From Sipunculus nudus (taxonomy: Eukaryota > Annelida > Sipuncula > Golfingiida > Sipunculidae), in contig CM049309.1 of the NCBI GenBank assembly GCA_026874595.1, forward strand, positions 25,173,033 through 25,237,032: 64,000 nt of DNA, given 5' to 3'. Below the pieces are notes generated by a model. The model was not told the DNA's origin and ran no database searches. It was given only the letters and a program-made list of their open reading frames with translations. The stretch's first letter is position 1. Each line of letters begins with the position of its first letter. Position numbers and translations under genes: made by a program. Shown here one piece after another: positions 1 through 55,575 of this stretch.

Positions 1-223
1 CACCATTTAAACGGCAACATTCGTTTTTTCCCATTTTTTGTGTAAACATGGCAGCCCTAGCAGATATTCTCTTCTTTCTGGTCAGTGCTCCTGAAATTAA
101 TGTTCCCTGGCCTAAAATTCCCATGCAATATTCATATAAAGAATTAAACATTGACACTTCCTTCTTTAGACATCGGATCTTTGGTATAATTGTTCTGAGG
201 TAGTAAATATTTTTGTGAATGTG
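1..223. other. 3' flank of HDAC3 exon 13, no gene seen
   Basis: This stretch lies just downstream of the last recognised HDAC3 coding exon on the minus strand. If the TGA at 224-226 is the true stop it is 3' UTR. If the GT donor at 222-227 is used it is the start of another intron. I found no segment resembling the acidic Asn-Glu-Phe-Tyr-Asp-Gly tail that ends vertebrate HDAC3, so such an exon would lie left of the window. Confidence 0.5.
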
Positions 224-43886
<43,663 letters not shown>

Positions 43887-44400
43887 TGTCAACTTCCGTG
43901 CTGATTTTGTCTCCACTTATGCAAGATCAGCTGATTTAGTTTTGAATTCTGACACCAGATGGTGCACCTGCTATCTATGTCCATGCTGTCTAGAGTTGGA
44001 GCATGCTGGCATCATAAAAAGATAAATTTATTTTAAAACGCCTTAAAATGTCCTGAATGATTTAGTGAAACACGTTCACCACACAGAAACCGCACAAGCC
44101 CTGAAATGAATTTATCATGTACTTCGGAAATTAATACCTCCAACGTTACTAATTATTATTTAAAGTACATAAATATCCCAGAAATGTAATTTTATACATA
44201 TACATTAAAACTATATAAATACAAAATAGTAAATATAAAAACAGTGTACAACAGTTTACTTTTAATTTTCAATAAAAATTAAAAAAAATTAAAATATCGT
44301 AAAGTAAACATTGCACGATAATGTCCACCTGCGGCACCGATTGACCGAGTAGTCAAAATTATACACAACCGTGTCCCTCCGAAACATTATAATATATGAA
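43887..44400. promoter_or_regulatory. HDAC3: Likely HDAC3 5' UTR and promoter-proximal region
   Basis: This is inferred from position just upstream of the HDAC3 start. I see no clear TATA box at a set distance. A CTCF-core-like motif ACACCAGATGGTG lies at 43952-43964, about 65 bp upstream of the ATG. Beyond 44150 the DNA is very AT-rich. Confidence 0.45.
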
Positions 44401-44410
44401 TACATGCCTC

Positions 44411-44518
44411 ACCTGATTTCCCAAAATAAAATATATTTTCTCAAATTAAATTAAATATACGGGCGGTTAAATATTTAATTTAATTTGAGAAAATATATTT
44501 TATTTTTGGAAATCAGGT
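44411..44518. repeat. AT-rich foldback hairpin, about 46-bp arms
   Basis: The left arm (44411-44458, starting ACCTGATTTCCC) and right arm (44470-44518, ending GGAAATCAGGTT) are nearly perfect complements around an 11-base loop ACGGGCGGTTA. It may be a miniature foldback transposable element or a cruciform-forming site. Confidence 0.9.
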
Positions 44519-44519
44519 T

Positions 44520-45620
44520 GACTACACTGCTGATAACAGAATAAAAAGAGTGAAATTCTTGCTAATAATGCATGGTTATTTAATAGCTGCGCATATTCTG
44601 TTTGCATGAATTTTATGCAAGCTTCTTTTGAATCAAATATGCTTCACTGTATATGGATATATATTTCAATTTGAGACATTAACAAAGCTTAGGAAACTGG
44701 AATTATTCATATTAATTTAAGATCCAAAAAAATAATGTTTTGTACTAGATCTGTAGAACTGCCTTTCTTCTGTACTGAGAATTTGTAAATTTGTAAGAAA
44801 AAAAAAATCATGAAATTTTATGGTCCTTTCCGATAATTTAAATGCCAGTTCCTATCAGTTCATGTCGTTTCCATTAATCAACAGTTATATTCGGTAAACA
44901 GCTAGATGCATTATACTAGTGGTATAAAATTATTACAGATTATTACGAAATGTGCATGTTTTGGGCTAAATAGTCAAGCGAATACAGGATTGTGCATGGT
45001 TTTCATGGGGGTATCCCTTTTCCACAGTGTATAGAAACATTTTTTATAACCTGAGGCTAAAATTGGGTGTTCTGGAGTATAGGTGAAAAAGCGTTTGATG
45101 CAACATAGAGACATAAATCAATTTTCCGGAATTAGTAGGTCGGTAAAAATGGTTATCCAGTGATAACCCCTCCTGCATGCCTCTGTGCTGCCCTTGTCAT
45201 TCCTGATTTTCACCTAATTGTCGATCGTTAGTGTATTATAAACGGATGAACACTCGAGATTACAGGATTCCGCCTATTAGCCTATCTTTCAGTTCTCACA
45301 CAATTTGGTTTGAAAGTGGTTTAAGAAGTAAAATTCTGATGGGCTGCATTCTGATATGTAAAGTTTATGTCTACTATATACATACAATATTTCTTGTCGG
45401 ACATGGAAAACGTTACTATATATATGAATGTATTTAGGCTGGTCTGTCAAAAGGAAAATCACAAGAATATATATAATATCATTTCTCAAGGTATGAAATT
45501 TAAGAAAACTGGACATAAAAGAAGGTCCGTGTCAAAATAAAATTTTTACTTAAGGCATTTTTCTTTGACAGTCACTCAGATGTTATTCAAAGAGATATTT
45601 ATATAAATTAATTGACTTTA
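44520..45620. other. Intergenic, nothing recognised
   Basis: AT-rich unique DNA upstream of HDAC3. Short open frames here lack any domain signature. Confidence 0.7.
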
Positions 45621-45624
45621 GGAG

Positions 45625-45792
45625 ACTTGCAAATTTCAGCCCAATACATTGAACCACATGTGACCCGATAATTTTTGCCGGGTTCATAAAGATCGGTCCA
45701 AGGATCTCGTCGGAGTTCTCCCGAAACGAACGCGGCCGAACTCGGCTGAAAACATAGTATCCGCCAAAAAATTGTTTTGGGGGACACAATTA
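45625..45792 (-). mobile_element. Family A 5' terminal fragment
   Basis: 'CACATGTGACCCGATAATTT', 'TCGGAGTTCTCCCGAAACG', and 'AACATAGTATCCGCC' ending near GGGGACACAATT match the outer 160 bp of family A outside the core. The core and 3' end are missing. This is the only family A piece I see outside the HDAC3 gene. Confidence 0.75.
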
Positions 45793-47940
45793 TAACAGAG
45801 AATTAAAATTTGTAATTTTGTAGCGTCCCGACTACGCTCCCGAGGCAGCGGAAACCTTGCGCTTCTAAAGAAGCAACTGATTTTCACGCTGCCAGCTTTG
45901 ACCGTTTATGATATATTTAGACACCAGATGGCGGTTTGTTGTCCACTGAAATAAACGTGCGTACGATGTGACAAGCAGCCAATCAGATGCCAATAAACAA
46001 ACACTCGACAGGCATCCTGGCTCCGCCCATTGCCGCGCTTCAAGCGCCGCATGATCAGTTTCCGGTCGAATTTAAATTGCTCCCTCTGCATTCTCGCATC
46101 ACCGACCGATTCGATTATGACATTATGACTGTGTTAGCGTAGCCATGTATCTTTTGTCTGCAGAACTGAAACCAGCCAGCGAGGTGTGCACGCAGCCTTT
46201 GTTGTTACGTTTCGTTTGAATTACAGCTCACCGGCCGAGCATCCTATGTGCCCAAGGCCCTAAGCAAACCACGTCAGGGCCAATTCTCTCTGAGCCTGTG
46301 GCCTGTTCAGACGGTTACGCTGGGGGATGAGCTGTCACTCAAAAAGAAATGAATATGATTGGCTCCGTGTATTCCTCGCTTGGCTTTGTCTTCCAGCACA
46401 AGGTCTCATCTGATTGGACAAAAATACAGTGCTCCCCTTTGGTGTTGCAATTCAGGATACGAGGTCATAACAAACAGCGCCTTACGATATATGAAGTAGC
46501 CCTATAGGTAAAGCGCTGTGTAAAGAGCGTACGTCCCGACGAGATCAGGCTTCAGGGCGTCTCGTGCGGGCAGTCTTAAAGGGACATAATCAGAGGCAAT
46601 ATTATGCCTATTCTTTCAAACTATCAGTTCAGTTTAATTTGATTTTTACAGAAGTTTCCAGCAAACCCTTTCAAGCACACAATCTCAGTACCTCGCATAC
46701 GGCTGTTTAACATTTTGGTTTGGCTCTGCGTGTTGGTAAACACACTACACGTGTTTCTGTTTACCATATAACAAGGCCGCGTGGCCGGAAGTTAGTTTTT
46801 GTGTTATCTCAACATGCTTTATGGGTGATTAGGCCCCTTTAGGTGTACCGGGGTCCAGGCTGGACGTATATACGTGTTACTGAATTAAATGTATTGAATG
46901 TGAGAACTCGTTCTGTTCATTAAGTTACAAACAGCAACGTCACACTGATGGAGAAGAGCCGGGTGTGAGCTATTACTGTAGCGGAGCGCCACCGTGTGTC
47001 TGTGTAAGAGACTACTATTACTTGCGCAGAAGAAGAAAAGAACACGCATAACTACGGATCAGGGACATGGAAACGTTACGTCCGGAACAATTCTCGGGCG
47101 CATGCGCCCTTGCCATTGTAGCCCATAAGAATAGACTCCTCCATTGCTTTTTTAGTGACGGACGCAATGTGGAGTCCATAGATTGCTCCTGCAGTTAACT
47201 GTGATTATAAAACTTCATACATAACTGTGAAATTTAATTTATATCCATTGACTGATGTTCAGTACATCTATGTGTATTGTATATTTGGCCACTGAAAAAA
47301 ATACTGTTCTATTCTTAGAACTATTTTGCACCAAGTAAGTGAAAATATGAACATAATAGTACACAGACCTGTAGCATTATACAGAAATCCCACCGAATAC
47401 AAGATGTCTGCCGGGCTGTTAATGCTTCAGCTCCCTCTGGACAAATAAATCAGTTGGTGATGTTAAAAGTGCTTCATGCTTTTCAGAAAGGTTATTTTTT
47501 AATTCAGGCCTTTCGGCATAAAACATAATGTGAACATTGGTATGTTAAAACAATAGGAAATATTTTTATTCAATTCCCTTTCTAAGAGTAACAGATCGTA
47601 TCGTGCTATAACCTCAGTTAGCCCTTTGGCGGGCTGGCGACGTAACAGAAACCTGAAACCTGTTGCGTTGCCGTCGGCGGCTACTGCCACTGATGCAATA
47701 GCCTGGCTAGAGAAGTTCAGGAACTGGGTTCAGTTCAGCGACTGTCATAAAAACAATGAAAAAATAGCCAGTTTGTTTCTCACCGCGTCAGCTTCTGTAT
47801 GATTCCAAAGTTTAGCTGGTGAAATAAAAAACAACAGGGAAGCACTCTACAAAGCTTTTCGACAGCACTCCGCCCAACAACAGCCGACATGGCTGCTCGA
47901 GCAGCAATTGTGGGACAGGCGCATGGAATCGGAACAGTCC
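45793..47940. other. CpG-richer intergenic stretch
   Basis: Unlike the introns, this stretch has frequent CpG and few repeats, mainly at 45820-47160. It contains a CTCF-like motif ACACCAGATGGCGG (45921-45934) and a perfect palindrome GGGCGCATGCGCCC (47096-47109) that fits the NRF1 site. It may hold a promoter or untranslated exon of a neighbouring gene, but I cannot identify one. Confidence 0.4.
47096..47109. promoter_or_regulatory. NRF1-like palindrome
   Basis: GGGCGCATGCGCCC contains the GCGCATGCGC core bound by NRF1 in animals. It is a single perfect copy in CpG-containing DNA. Function is inferred from the motif only. Confidence 0.4.
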
Positions 47941-47946
47941 CTTTAG

Positions 47947-48260
47947 GATTTTATCCTCTAAGTAGAACTAATTTGAATTTTTGACCATGAAAACCTAGGT
48001 TTAGACATACAGTTCGACCAATTATCATGGTTAGTATTTCAGATGTTGAGTAAAGTAGACTGTTCTTCAATGGCGGCCCTAATTTACACATTGAAATTTA
48101 AAATATGAAGTTAAACGTTACTATTAGGGTTTTATTTGAATCGCTGACCATGAAAACCTAGGGCTTGTCACAATATTCGACCAATTATCATGTTTAGTTC
48201 TGGAGATATTGAAGAAAATAGAATTTTCGTCAATGGCGGCCCTAACTTTCATATTACAAA
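47947..48260. repeat. 163-bp direct duplication with YY1-like motif
   Basis: Two adjacent diverged copies share 'GACCATGAAAACCTAGG' (47983 and 48146), TTCGACCAATTATCATG and CAATGGCGGCCCTAA (about 48069 and 48232). The last resembles the YY1 core AANATGGCGGC. Confidence 0.8.
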
Positions 48261-50570
48261 AGTTGCCCAAGATCGTCGTGAGAACAACCAAACTCAAAAG
48301 TATCAGTGGACTCCTACCATCACCATTCCATACTCCTTACTGGCAACTCCACTAAAATGCTCGTATACCATGATTAACCACTTAGGGTGTAGGGGTAAAC
48401 TTTAAGTACGAAAGAGGTCATGTCTCTCTACAGAAATATAGTATTTCGTCCAATTTCCGTTTAACACACAGCCAAGAAATTATAGAATGTATCCAGTTAT
48501 AACATACAACAATATGTGAATGGATGTAAGCAATGAGAGAGAAGTCTGTGAAGTGACCGTTTAAATACGTAATATTTTATGAAGAAAAATATCCTAAAAA
48601 CCATATTTTTATCCAAAATGCATTTAATTTGCCACTTTTTAGTATCTAATGTCCTCATACCAATAGTTTCTCTGACTTTAGTACCATTGTTGCACTGGGG
48701 TCACGGAAATGAGGATTTGTAATGTCATTTATGTCAAAATCTAAAATTTAAAAAAAAATTGCGACTACGGGCATAAGAAAAATGTTAAATATTCATATTT
48801 CCCATGGGTTGATTTTGGTAGACTTTAGTATGTCTAACTACATACCTTACAGAAATCCATTGTTCAAACAGAAATTCTGTTGAAATTATTTTGACCTTTT
48901 TCACTAATTCTACTGGCCTATCTATGCCCTGCACATTTCCATTGATACGGAGATAAGCTGCAGCACATTCCTAATAATTTTAGCGTCCTTGTGAAAAAAG
49001 GACGAGGAATAAAACACATTTCGTACATCTTTAAAGATTCTACCAATTTCTCTACAACACCATCTATGAACAGCGGCCGTGCCTTAATTCGGCATGTTGA
49101 CTTCGCTTCTGGCACGTGCTGTAAACACAGAGATGTCCTCCATTAGTGACGTCGTAGGAAATCGCTCTATTGACAAACCCATAGAAATCTTTATAGCCTT
49201 AGCATATATTTAAGCGCTTGCTGTTATAAGCCAGTGACAAGTATTAAAGGACTAAAAGCTTTTAATCTATTTAATTGTTTTCTGATAAAAAAAGGCTATT
49301 AAATAACTCTGGTGGTATGATATGCCTGTCGTGCGTTACACAGCAGGTTCGAGGTCCTGCCTCGTGCTTTCATATCTTGCATTCCCTCATATACATGTAT
49401 ATACCTGAGCGTCAATATAAGGGGTGGGGGTATATATTTTAGGCAAGGGGAGGGGGGAGGTGTGGTTAATGTAATCATTGACATCATAAACATCCCCCCC
49501 CCCCACTATTTAGAGAATATTATTTATAGATTGCAAATAAAATATATCAATAATTAAATCAATAAATGGTTCCATTTATGAGTTGACTATATAATTATAT
49601 CTAAACTTGTTTTAGAATTAACAGACACCGGACATATATTACCTTATACATGTATATACAACAGGTCGGGACTGAGGTAGTCACTGTTACGGTGCATGTG
49701 ATAGGTTGTCATAACTGATGTAATTCGATAATGTTACTGGTTGGGACGAACAATATAACTGTATATTATTACTCTATATTTTGACATGTTATACTTCTAT
49801 TATTAGTCCCGTTGTAACGGTGTATATGCATTGTAATGTTGGTCAAAGTTGATGTATTATTGGCCCAGGTTGAGCTGTATGCGTTGTTTTTGCTTCGGGA
49901 AGGGGGCGGTATAAAGTCAAACGCGCGGAACACCTGCTGTTACTTAGGATGCGTCAACTTCCGTAAATAACTAAATTTTATATTTATATCTGATACTTTA
50001 TTATTCATAGGTACCTAGATATTTGTTTTTTTTTTATTCAGCAATGTCTTGCCGTCAAAATTATTCACCATGGTCACTTGGCAGCAGGGCAGTCAACGTA
50101 TTATGTTGCGTTTTTCCAAGTATGTGTAGATCATATTTTCTGTACATTGAGATATTATTAGCAGCAGTGTGGTGCAATATTTTCTGTAACGTGGAAATAT
50201 AATAACTGTCGGATATTAACATTTACAGGATAATATTATATTAATGGAATGATAATCTTCTCATTATTATGTTAGTGGATGGGTGTTTTGACCAGGTATC
50301 TCGCATAGACTGGTGTATAGAGTATTAACACTAAGACTAAGATAATCAAACGACAGTTGTTAATGGTATAATGGTCAGCAACTACTATTCATACTGAATT
50401 CTGTATCTGGTATGGTAATGAGTTTTTGTATGTATCATTCCTATATAATATTTTGTGACTTGGCAGGTAGTCGGTCAACGTGTTATGTTGCGTTTATCCA
50501 GGTATTGCAACTAAGGCAGTTCCACCACTGTGTTGTTGTAGTGCTGTCCGACACCACCTCCAGTATATGT
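48261..50570. other. Intergenic, no gene recognised
   Basis: Contains poly-C/poly-G runs (49440-49505), a possible tRNA-derived B box 'GCAGGTTCGAGGTCCTGC' at 49343-49360, and two similar phrases around 50093 and 50461 ('TCAACGTRTTATGTTGCGTTT'). Short frames carry no domain signature. Confidence 0.6.
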
Positions 50571-50724
50571 ACGACCAGGGTGTTACGCACACACACACAC
50601 ACCCTCACACACCCATACGGGTGTGTGTATACTTGTGATGAGTTTTCCTTGTGATGATCCTGATCCGTATAAAATGGAATTGTGTAACCACCTTGAGCTT
50701 ATCACAAGGAAATAGTGTATGTGT

Positions 50725-50935
50725 GTAAGTCCTATGAGGAGTGTGCGAATACCCTATGAGTAGAGTGCAAATTCCCTATGAGCAGTGTGTGAAAGCCCTG
50801 TGAGCAGTGTGCGAATGCCCTGTGAGCAGTGTGCGAGTGCCCTCTGAGCAGTGTGTGAATGCCCTATGAGCAGTGTGTAATAGTCTAATGAGCATTGTGT
50901 GAATGCGCTTTGAGCATTGTGGATGTAAACATAAG
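50725..50935. repeat. About 26-bp minisatellite (GAGCAGTGTGYGAATGCCCT)
   Basis: Roughly seven to eight copies of 'GAGCAGTGTGTGAATGCCCT' variants in tandem, preceded by a short CA run at 50588-50610. The antisense frame it opens is not a gene. Confidence 0.9.
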
Positions 50936-51276
50936 AGCCATTTATGTATGTATGTATGTATGTATGTCTCTATTTGTCTGGTGGCCTGTATAGCCAAGAG
51001 AGCTAAAGAATGCTGCCAATCGTCGCTCTTGTTATACAGAAGCATGTCCTAGGCATTTTGATCTCTTGTCACCAGGTGTCATACAAGGACAATAAATGAA
51101 ATAATACTGCACACAAAGCGTGTATACACATTGTGTGCACTTTTTCGGATGGTTTCCTTATAATAAGGTTTCCAATCAGAGTCGCACAATCATCAGAAGG
51201 GCAAAATTGTCGGTTTTCCGGACTTTCCTTGTGATGACCTTGAACGTGATATATATGAAGTCCGGAACATAGAATT

Positions 51277-53037
51277 CCAACACTCGCACAATGCATTCCA
51301 GACCAAAATGGCCAATGCCATCAAGACATTCAGTCTGATAAGCTCCTAGTCCAGGCAGATAAAACCACTAACCTGTACAGTATTCCAAAAGAATACTACA
51401 ATAAACGCCTAACAGAAAACATCACTAAGACATACAAAAAAGCAGACCATAATATCTGTTAAAATATCAATACATGAGCCAAAGAAAATGTCGTTTCTCT
51501 TAACCTAGCGGACCGCAGCGAAGTCATGGCCGAGCGCAATGCTTACATTACTTTGAAAGACCACAAGGATAATTTTGAACAAAACCCCAAGTGCAGACTG
51601 ATAAATCCAGCAAAATCCGAAATAGGTATTATTAGCAAAAAGAACTTGTAAAAAAATAAATAGCCAACTGAGACTGAAAACCAAACTAAACCAGTGGCAA
51701 AATACCGCACAGGTAATTTCTTGGTTCAAGAATTTTGAGCTGAAACAAAAATCAAAGTTCATCAAGTTTGATATCGTTTATTTTTACCCCTCGATCACAG
51801 ATGATCTACTTATGAAAGCCCTCAAATTTGCCAAAACCATTGTCACCATCCCAGATGATATTACCAAAATCATCCTGCACAGCAGTAAAAGCTCACTGTT
51901 TGGCAACGATAACATATGGGTGAAAAAAGATCAAACTGGCTTTGACGTCACCACGGGCAGCTTTGATGGCGCTAAAGTATGCGAAATTGTTGGTCTATAC
52001 CTCCTAGATATACTGAGAAAGAAATTTGGTGCAAATGCTCTAGGCCTGTATCGAGATGACGGTTTAGGTTGTTTTCCTAATATATCTGGACCCAAAGCGG
52101 ACAGCACTCGTAAGAAAATTATCGATCTCTTTTCCCATGTTGGGTTAAAAATAACCATTGAAACTAACCTGACCTGCACAGATTCTTACTATGAACTTCA
52201 TTTAACACTTCATCTAAAAAAAACAGTTTCTACCCTTACAGAAAACCAAACAATGATCCGCGATATATCCACGCACAATCCAATCACCCTCCAGCAAATT
52301 ATCATACCTATAATGATCAGCAAGTGTGCATCTGACACCTCTTGCAATGAAGAGCTATTCATGAAAGCCAAACCCATGTATGACAAAGCTTTAGTGAAAA
52401 GCGGGTTCACAGAAAGCTTATAATATGTTGAACCCGCAGTGATAAACAAAAGAAATAGGACAAGGAAAATAATATGGTTCAATCCCCCCTACAGCCGTCA
52501 TGTAAAAATGGCAGACAATTAATGAAGCTATTTGAAAAACACTTCCCAAACGTCACAGGTACCACAAGCTATTCAACAGGAACAATTTGAAAATTAGCTA
52601 TAGCTGTTTGCCCAATATGTCTAACCTGATCAGCAAACATGATATGAAAGTCCTTAATACTAACAAAGCTGCATTTATACCTCTAAAACAAAGTAACTGC
52701 CGTAAAAAAATGAATACCCTATGAATGGTCAGTGTCAGCTGAGATGCATTGTCTTTAAGGCAACAGTTAGAACAGACAATGACGAGAAATACTACATAGG
52801 GTGTACTGAAGGTGATTTCAAGACCAGATTAACCACAAACAATCCTTTCGTTACAGATCCGACGCTAAAAACACTGAGCTGTCTAAATACATCTGGACCC
52901 TTAAAGACAAGAATATCAGTTACAAGCTTTCCTGGGAAATCTCGGCCAGGGCAGCACCTTACTTCTGTGGGACTAGAAAGTGTTCTCTGTTTGTCAGCCA
53001 TTTACTTGCTCTCCCCGATAATCACAAAGCATATATA
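51277..53037 (+). pseudogene. Penelope-like retroelement remnant (RT then GIY-YIG)
   Basis: A plus-strand retroelement with several frame breaks. In order: a DKTTNLY...YITLKDHK...CRLINPAKSEIG segment (51350-51645, with stops); an open reverse transcriptase part at 51812-52423 with TTGSFDGAKVCEIVGLYLL and the catalytic-box variant YRDDG at about 52049; a thumb-like HFP...FNRN...ISYSCLPN part (52500-52640, frameshifted); a CNCRKK Cys cluster (about 52696); and a GIY-YIG-like YYIGCTEGDFKTRL part (52790-52830). RT plus GIY-YIG in one element is diagnostic of the Penelope-like class. The 5' end is missing and the copy is dead. Confidence 0.75.
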
Positions 53038-53039
53038 AT

Positions 53040-54540
53040 CTCGTAATCTCGTAAAGTCTCGGCTTTTCAAACCATGCCGTTAGCTTCATTCTAACAAAAT
53101 TCACCTAAGGATCGGGTCGCCTCCTCTTAATTAAGTTTAATTTTCTTAATTGATCTCTGATTAAGTTTAACTATAAGTCTCTTTTCGAAAATTGCAAGAC
53201 AATTCAGAATAAGTTATTAAACTCTGTAGAATTTTACTTCTTATTATAAAACTGAATCATTCAAGGTTAATATTCAGTCACCATATGTCAGTCATTTATG
53301 CTTTCATTCAATATATCATTCAATGAAATCTATACAGCTTTTACCTTTACAGCTACCTTAACTACAGAAAAATAACAGACAAATAGAATTTTAAACGAAC
53401 CGGTTTAATCGGCCAGTGTCAGTTTGTGGACCCAGTATCGGCGTATTGCTTATGATCAGTGAACCTCTCTCTCGGTACCATGGGATCCCTCCGCCATGTG
53501 GACAAGAGGTGATTCATATGTTTGTTCTAACCAGATAATTCTGTAGTCGTCTGTAGTCCAAACAAATCACTGACCAGCCATCAAGTGTTACGATGGATAC
53601 CGAGGTCATGCTCTGTTCATGGTGCCATGGAAAACACGAACTGGCGGCGTATTAATTGCTGTGAGTGGTCCGGTTACTTACAGAATGATCTTGCGGCGTA
53701 TAGAAGTTGTTGTGAGTGGACCGGTTGTATAGAATAAACGTTTGATTTGTTACGTGCTATCTTATATTCACCATATCTGTTTTGGATTACCGATAGTCTT
53801 TAGTCGACGAAAACATGCTTGTTTAGCTTAGGACTTTTCCGAATGTGGGTGAATTGGTCTGAAAGACATCAGACACGAAGGACAGTGATTACTTGATCAG
53901 GATAAGAAAGAAGATCGTGAGCAGTACCAGGAGACGTAATCCAGAGACGTCACAAACAAAACCTGAAATTGGTCTTTAAGATGTCTATAACCATCTCAAG
54001 AACAAATAATCAATACCCCATAGTGATGACCCGAAGATATATACTGGGGAATGATGAATTAGATCCAGACAAAGCATAATAGCCACTTTTAATCCGGGAA
54101 GGATTTCCTGCAAGCAGGTAACTGGAAATACCACTAAACTGAGGATATTTTTAAAGGGACTTATTCACGTACAAAGCATGTTGAATTAACACGAAAAATT
54201 ACATGTTCGCTTTGAATTAATGCTTGGATGGATCTACTTGGAAAACTTTTGTATAAAGTAAAACAAAAGTGATAATGTGAAAGAATAGGCATAATACTTG
54301 CCTTCCGTGTTACACTATGCATGGAACAGTCATATTTACGAATATCTGTTAGAAATGGTTCAATGAGTGTATGCCCTATGAGAACAGCGTAATACAAACT
54401 CTCCCTGAGAGTTTACTTTCCTTGTCAGTTTTAAACATCTCATATAAGAGAAATGAACATTGAGCCCTGAGAAGAGCTGAGAGTAAAAAAAACCCAAATA
54501 ATTAGCGTTTTATCTGTGCAAACCGAGTGGTACCGGCATA
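53040..54540. other. Intergenic / likely 5' flank of the GPCR
   Basis: I see no coding region. An in-frame stop at 54499-54501 lies 39 bases before the GPCR ATG and supports the start chosen there. A CTTCCTCT-type initiator or TATA box was not clear. Confidence 0.6.
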
Positions 54541-55575
54541 ATGCCGTGGGATTCACCATTGGAAGTGGCGGCGGCTCGCAGCAAATGTCCCAACGTGACC
54601 GACACTTTATCACCAGAAGCCCTAGACGCGTTGTGGTTGATAGTGCTGCCACCTATGTGTATAACAGGGATGGTACTCAATATAATCATTTTAAAAATAT
54701 TTCGTAACCGCTCAATATTACCTTTGTGGCAGATTTACCTGAAAGCTAAAGCTGTGCTGGACCTGATCACTTTGGTTGTGGTGATGCCTGTGGGGTTGTC
54801 ACGGTGTTCTTTTTGTGTACAAACTAACAGCACTTACACCAAAGTCATGCGATCGTACGAAATTTTCGTGTTTGCTCCGCTGTATAATTTCACTGTGTCC
54901 TGCACCATAACAATAATGGCAATCATGTCTGTGAGGAGATTACTGACACTCAGGAATAAGCAGGCGTTATTAGCAACTCTGAGAGATAAAGGGTTTGCTC
55001 ATATTCTAATCATCTCAACCATCGTTATTCATGGAGCAAGCTGCATTCCATACTGTTTCGTGTGGACGATATCCACTTCCGGTCTGCGTCAGTATACCGG
55101 TTTCGGATCTAGCTCTGGGTATTTTGTGTACTCCTGGTTCAGAGTGATTTTAGGAAAGTTTATTCCTGCCGGGGTTGTCACTGTCACTAACTTGATTTTA
55201 GTGCGAGAGGTCTGGACAGCAAGCAGACGCCGCCGCCAAATAGCAGCCCTAATGCACAGGATTGGTCCAATAAACGCAATCACGCGCGTACAAGTGCGTT
55301 TTTCAGTCACGTTTATAGGGATCGGCCTGTGTATGGTAGGAACGCATGTGCCACAAGCTTTCACGCATTTTGGGGTTTATGAGAGCATGTTTGGTTACTG
55401 CAGTCGTTATTACCCTGCGTATAAGGTATTACGTATTGTGTGTCTTTTACTGGAAATGGTCGAATCGGCAGTTGATTTTATTATTTATAGCTGCTTTGTT
55501 GACCAATTTAAAAACGAATGTGCAAGATTGATTGCGCCAGTGAAGAACTGCAGGTTTCGACGGAGAATGAAGTAA
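54541..55575 (+). CDS. Class A (rhodopsin-like) G protein-coupled receptor, intronless
   Basis: A complete 344-residue open frame with seven hydrophobic segments at about residues 32-54, 64-86, 107-131, 153-174, 196-221, 250-274 and 296-319. Asn47 (GMVLN) and Asp74 (AVLDL) fit the conserved helix 1 and 2 positions, and Pro209 fits helix 5. The helix 3 motif reads VRR in place of DRY, helix 6 has no CWxP, and helix 7 ends DFIIY in place of NPxxY. The N-terminal NVT (Asn18) and NST in loop 1 are potential glycosylation sites. The third inner loop and tail are Arg-rich. This style is common in expanded FMRFamide-receptor-like orphan receptors of molluscs, so a peptide ligand is a guess. The ATG is the first after an in-frame stop. 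Confidence 0.88.
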   Translation: MPWDSPLEVAAARSKCPNVTDTLSPEALDALWLIVLPPMCITGMVLNIIILKIFRNRSILPLWQIYLKAKAVLDLITLVVVMPVGLSRCSFCVQTNSTYTKVMRSYEIFVFAPLYNFTVSCTITIMAIMSVRRLLTLRNKQALLATLRDKGFAHILIISTIVIHGASCIPYCFVWTISTSGLRQYTGFGSSSGYFVYSWFRVILGKFIPAGVVTVTNLILVREVWTASRRRRQIAALMHRIGPINAITRVQVRFSVTFIGIGLCMVGTHVPQAFTHFGVYESMFGYCSRYYPAYKVLRIVCLLLEMVESAVDFIIYSCFVDQFKNECARLIAPVKNCRFRRRMK

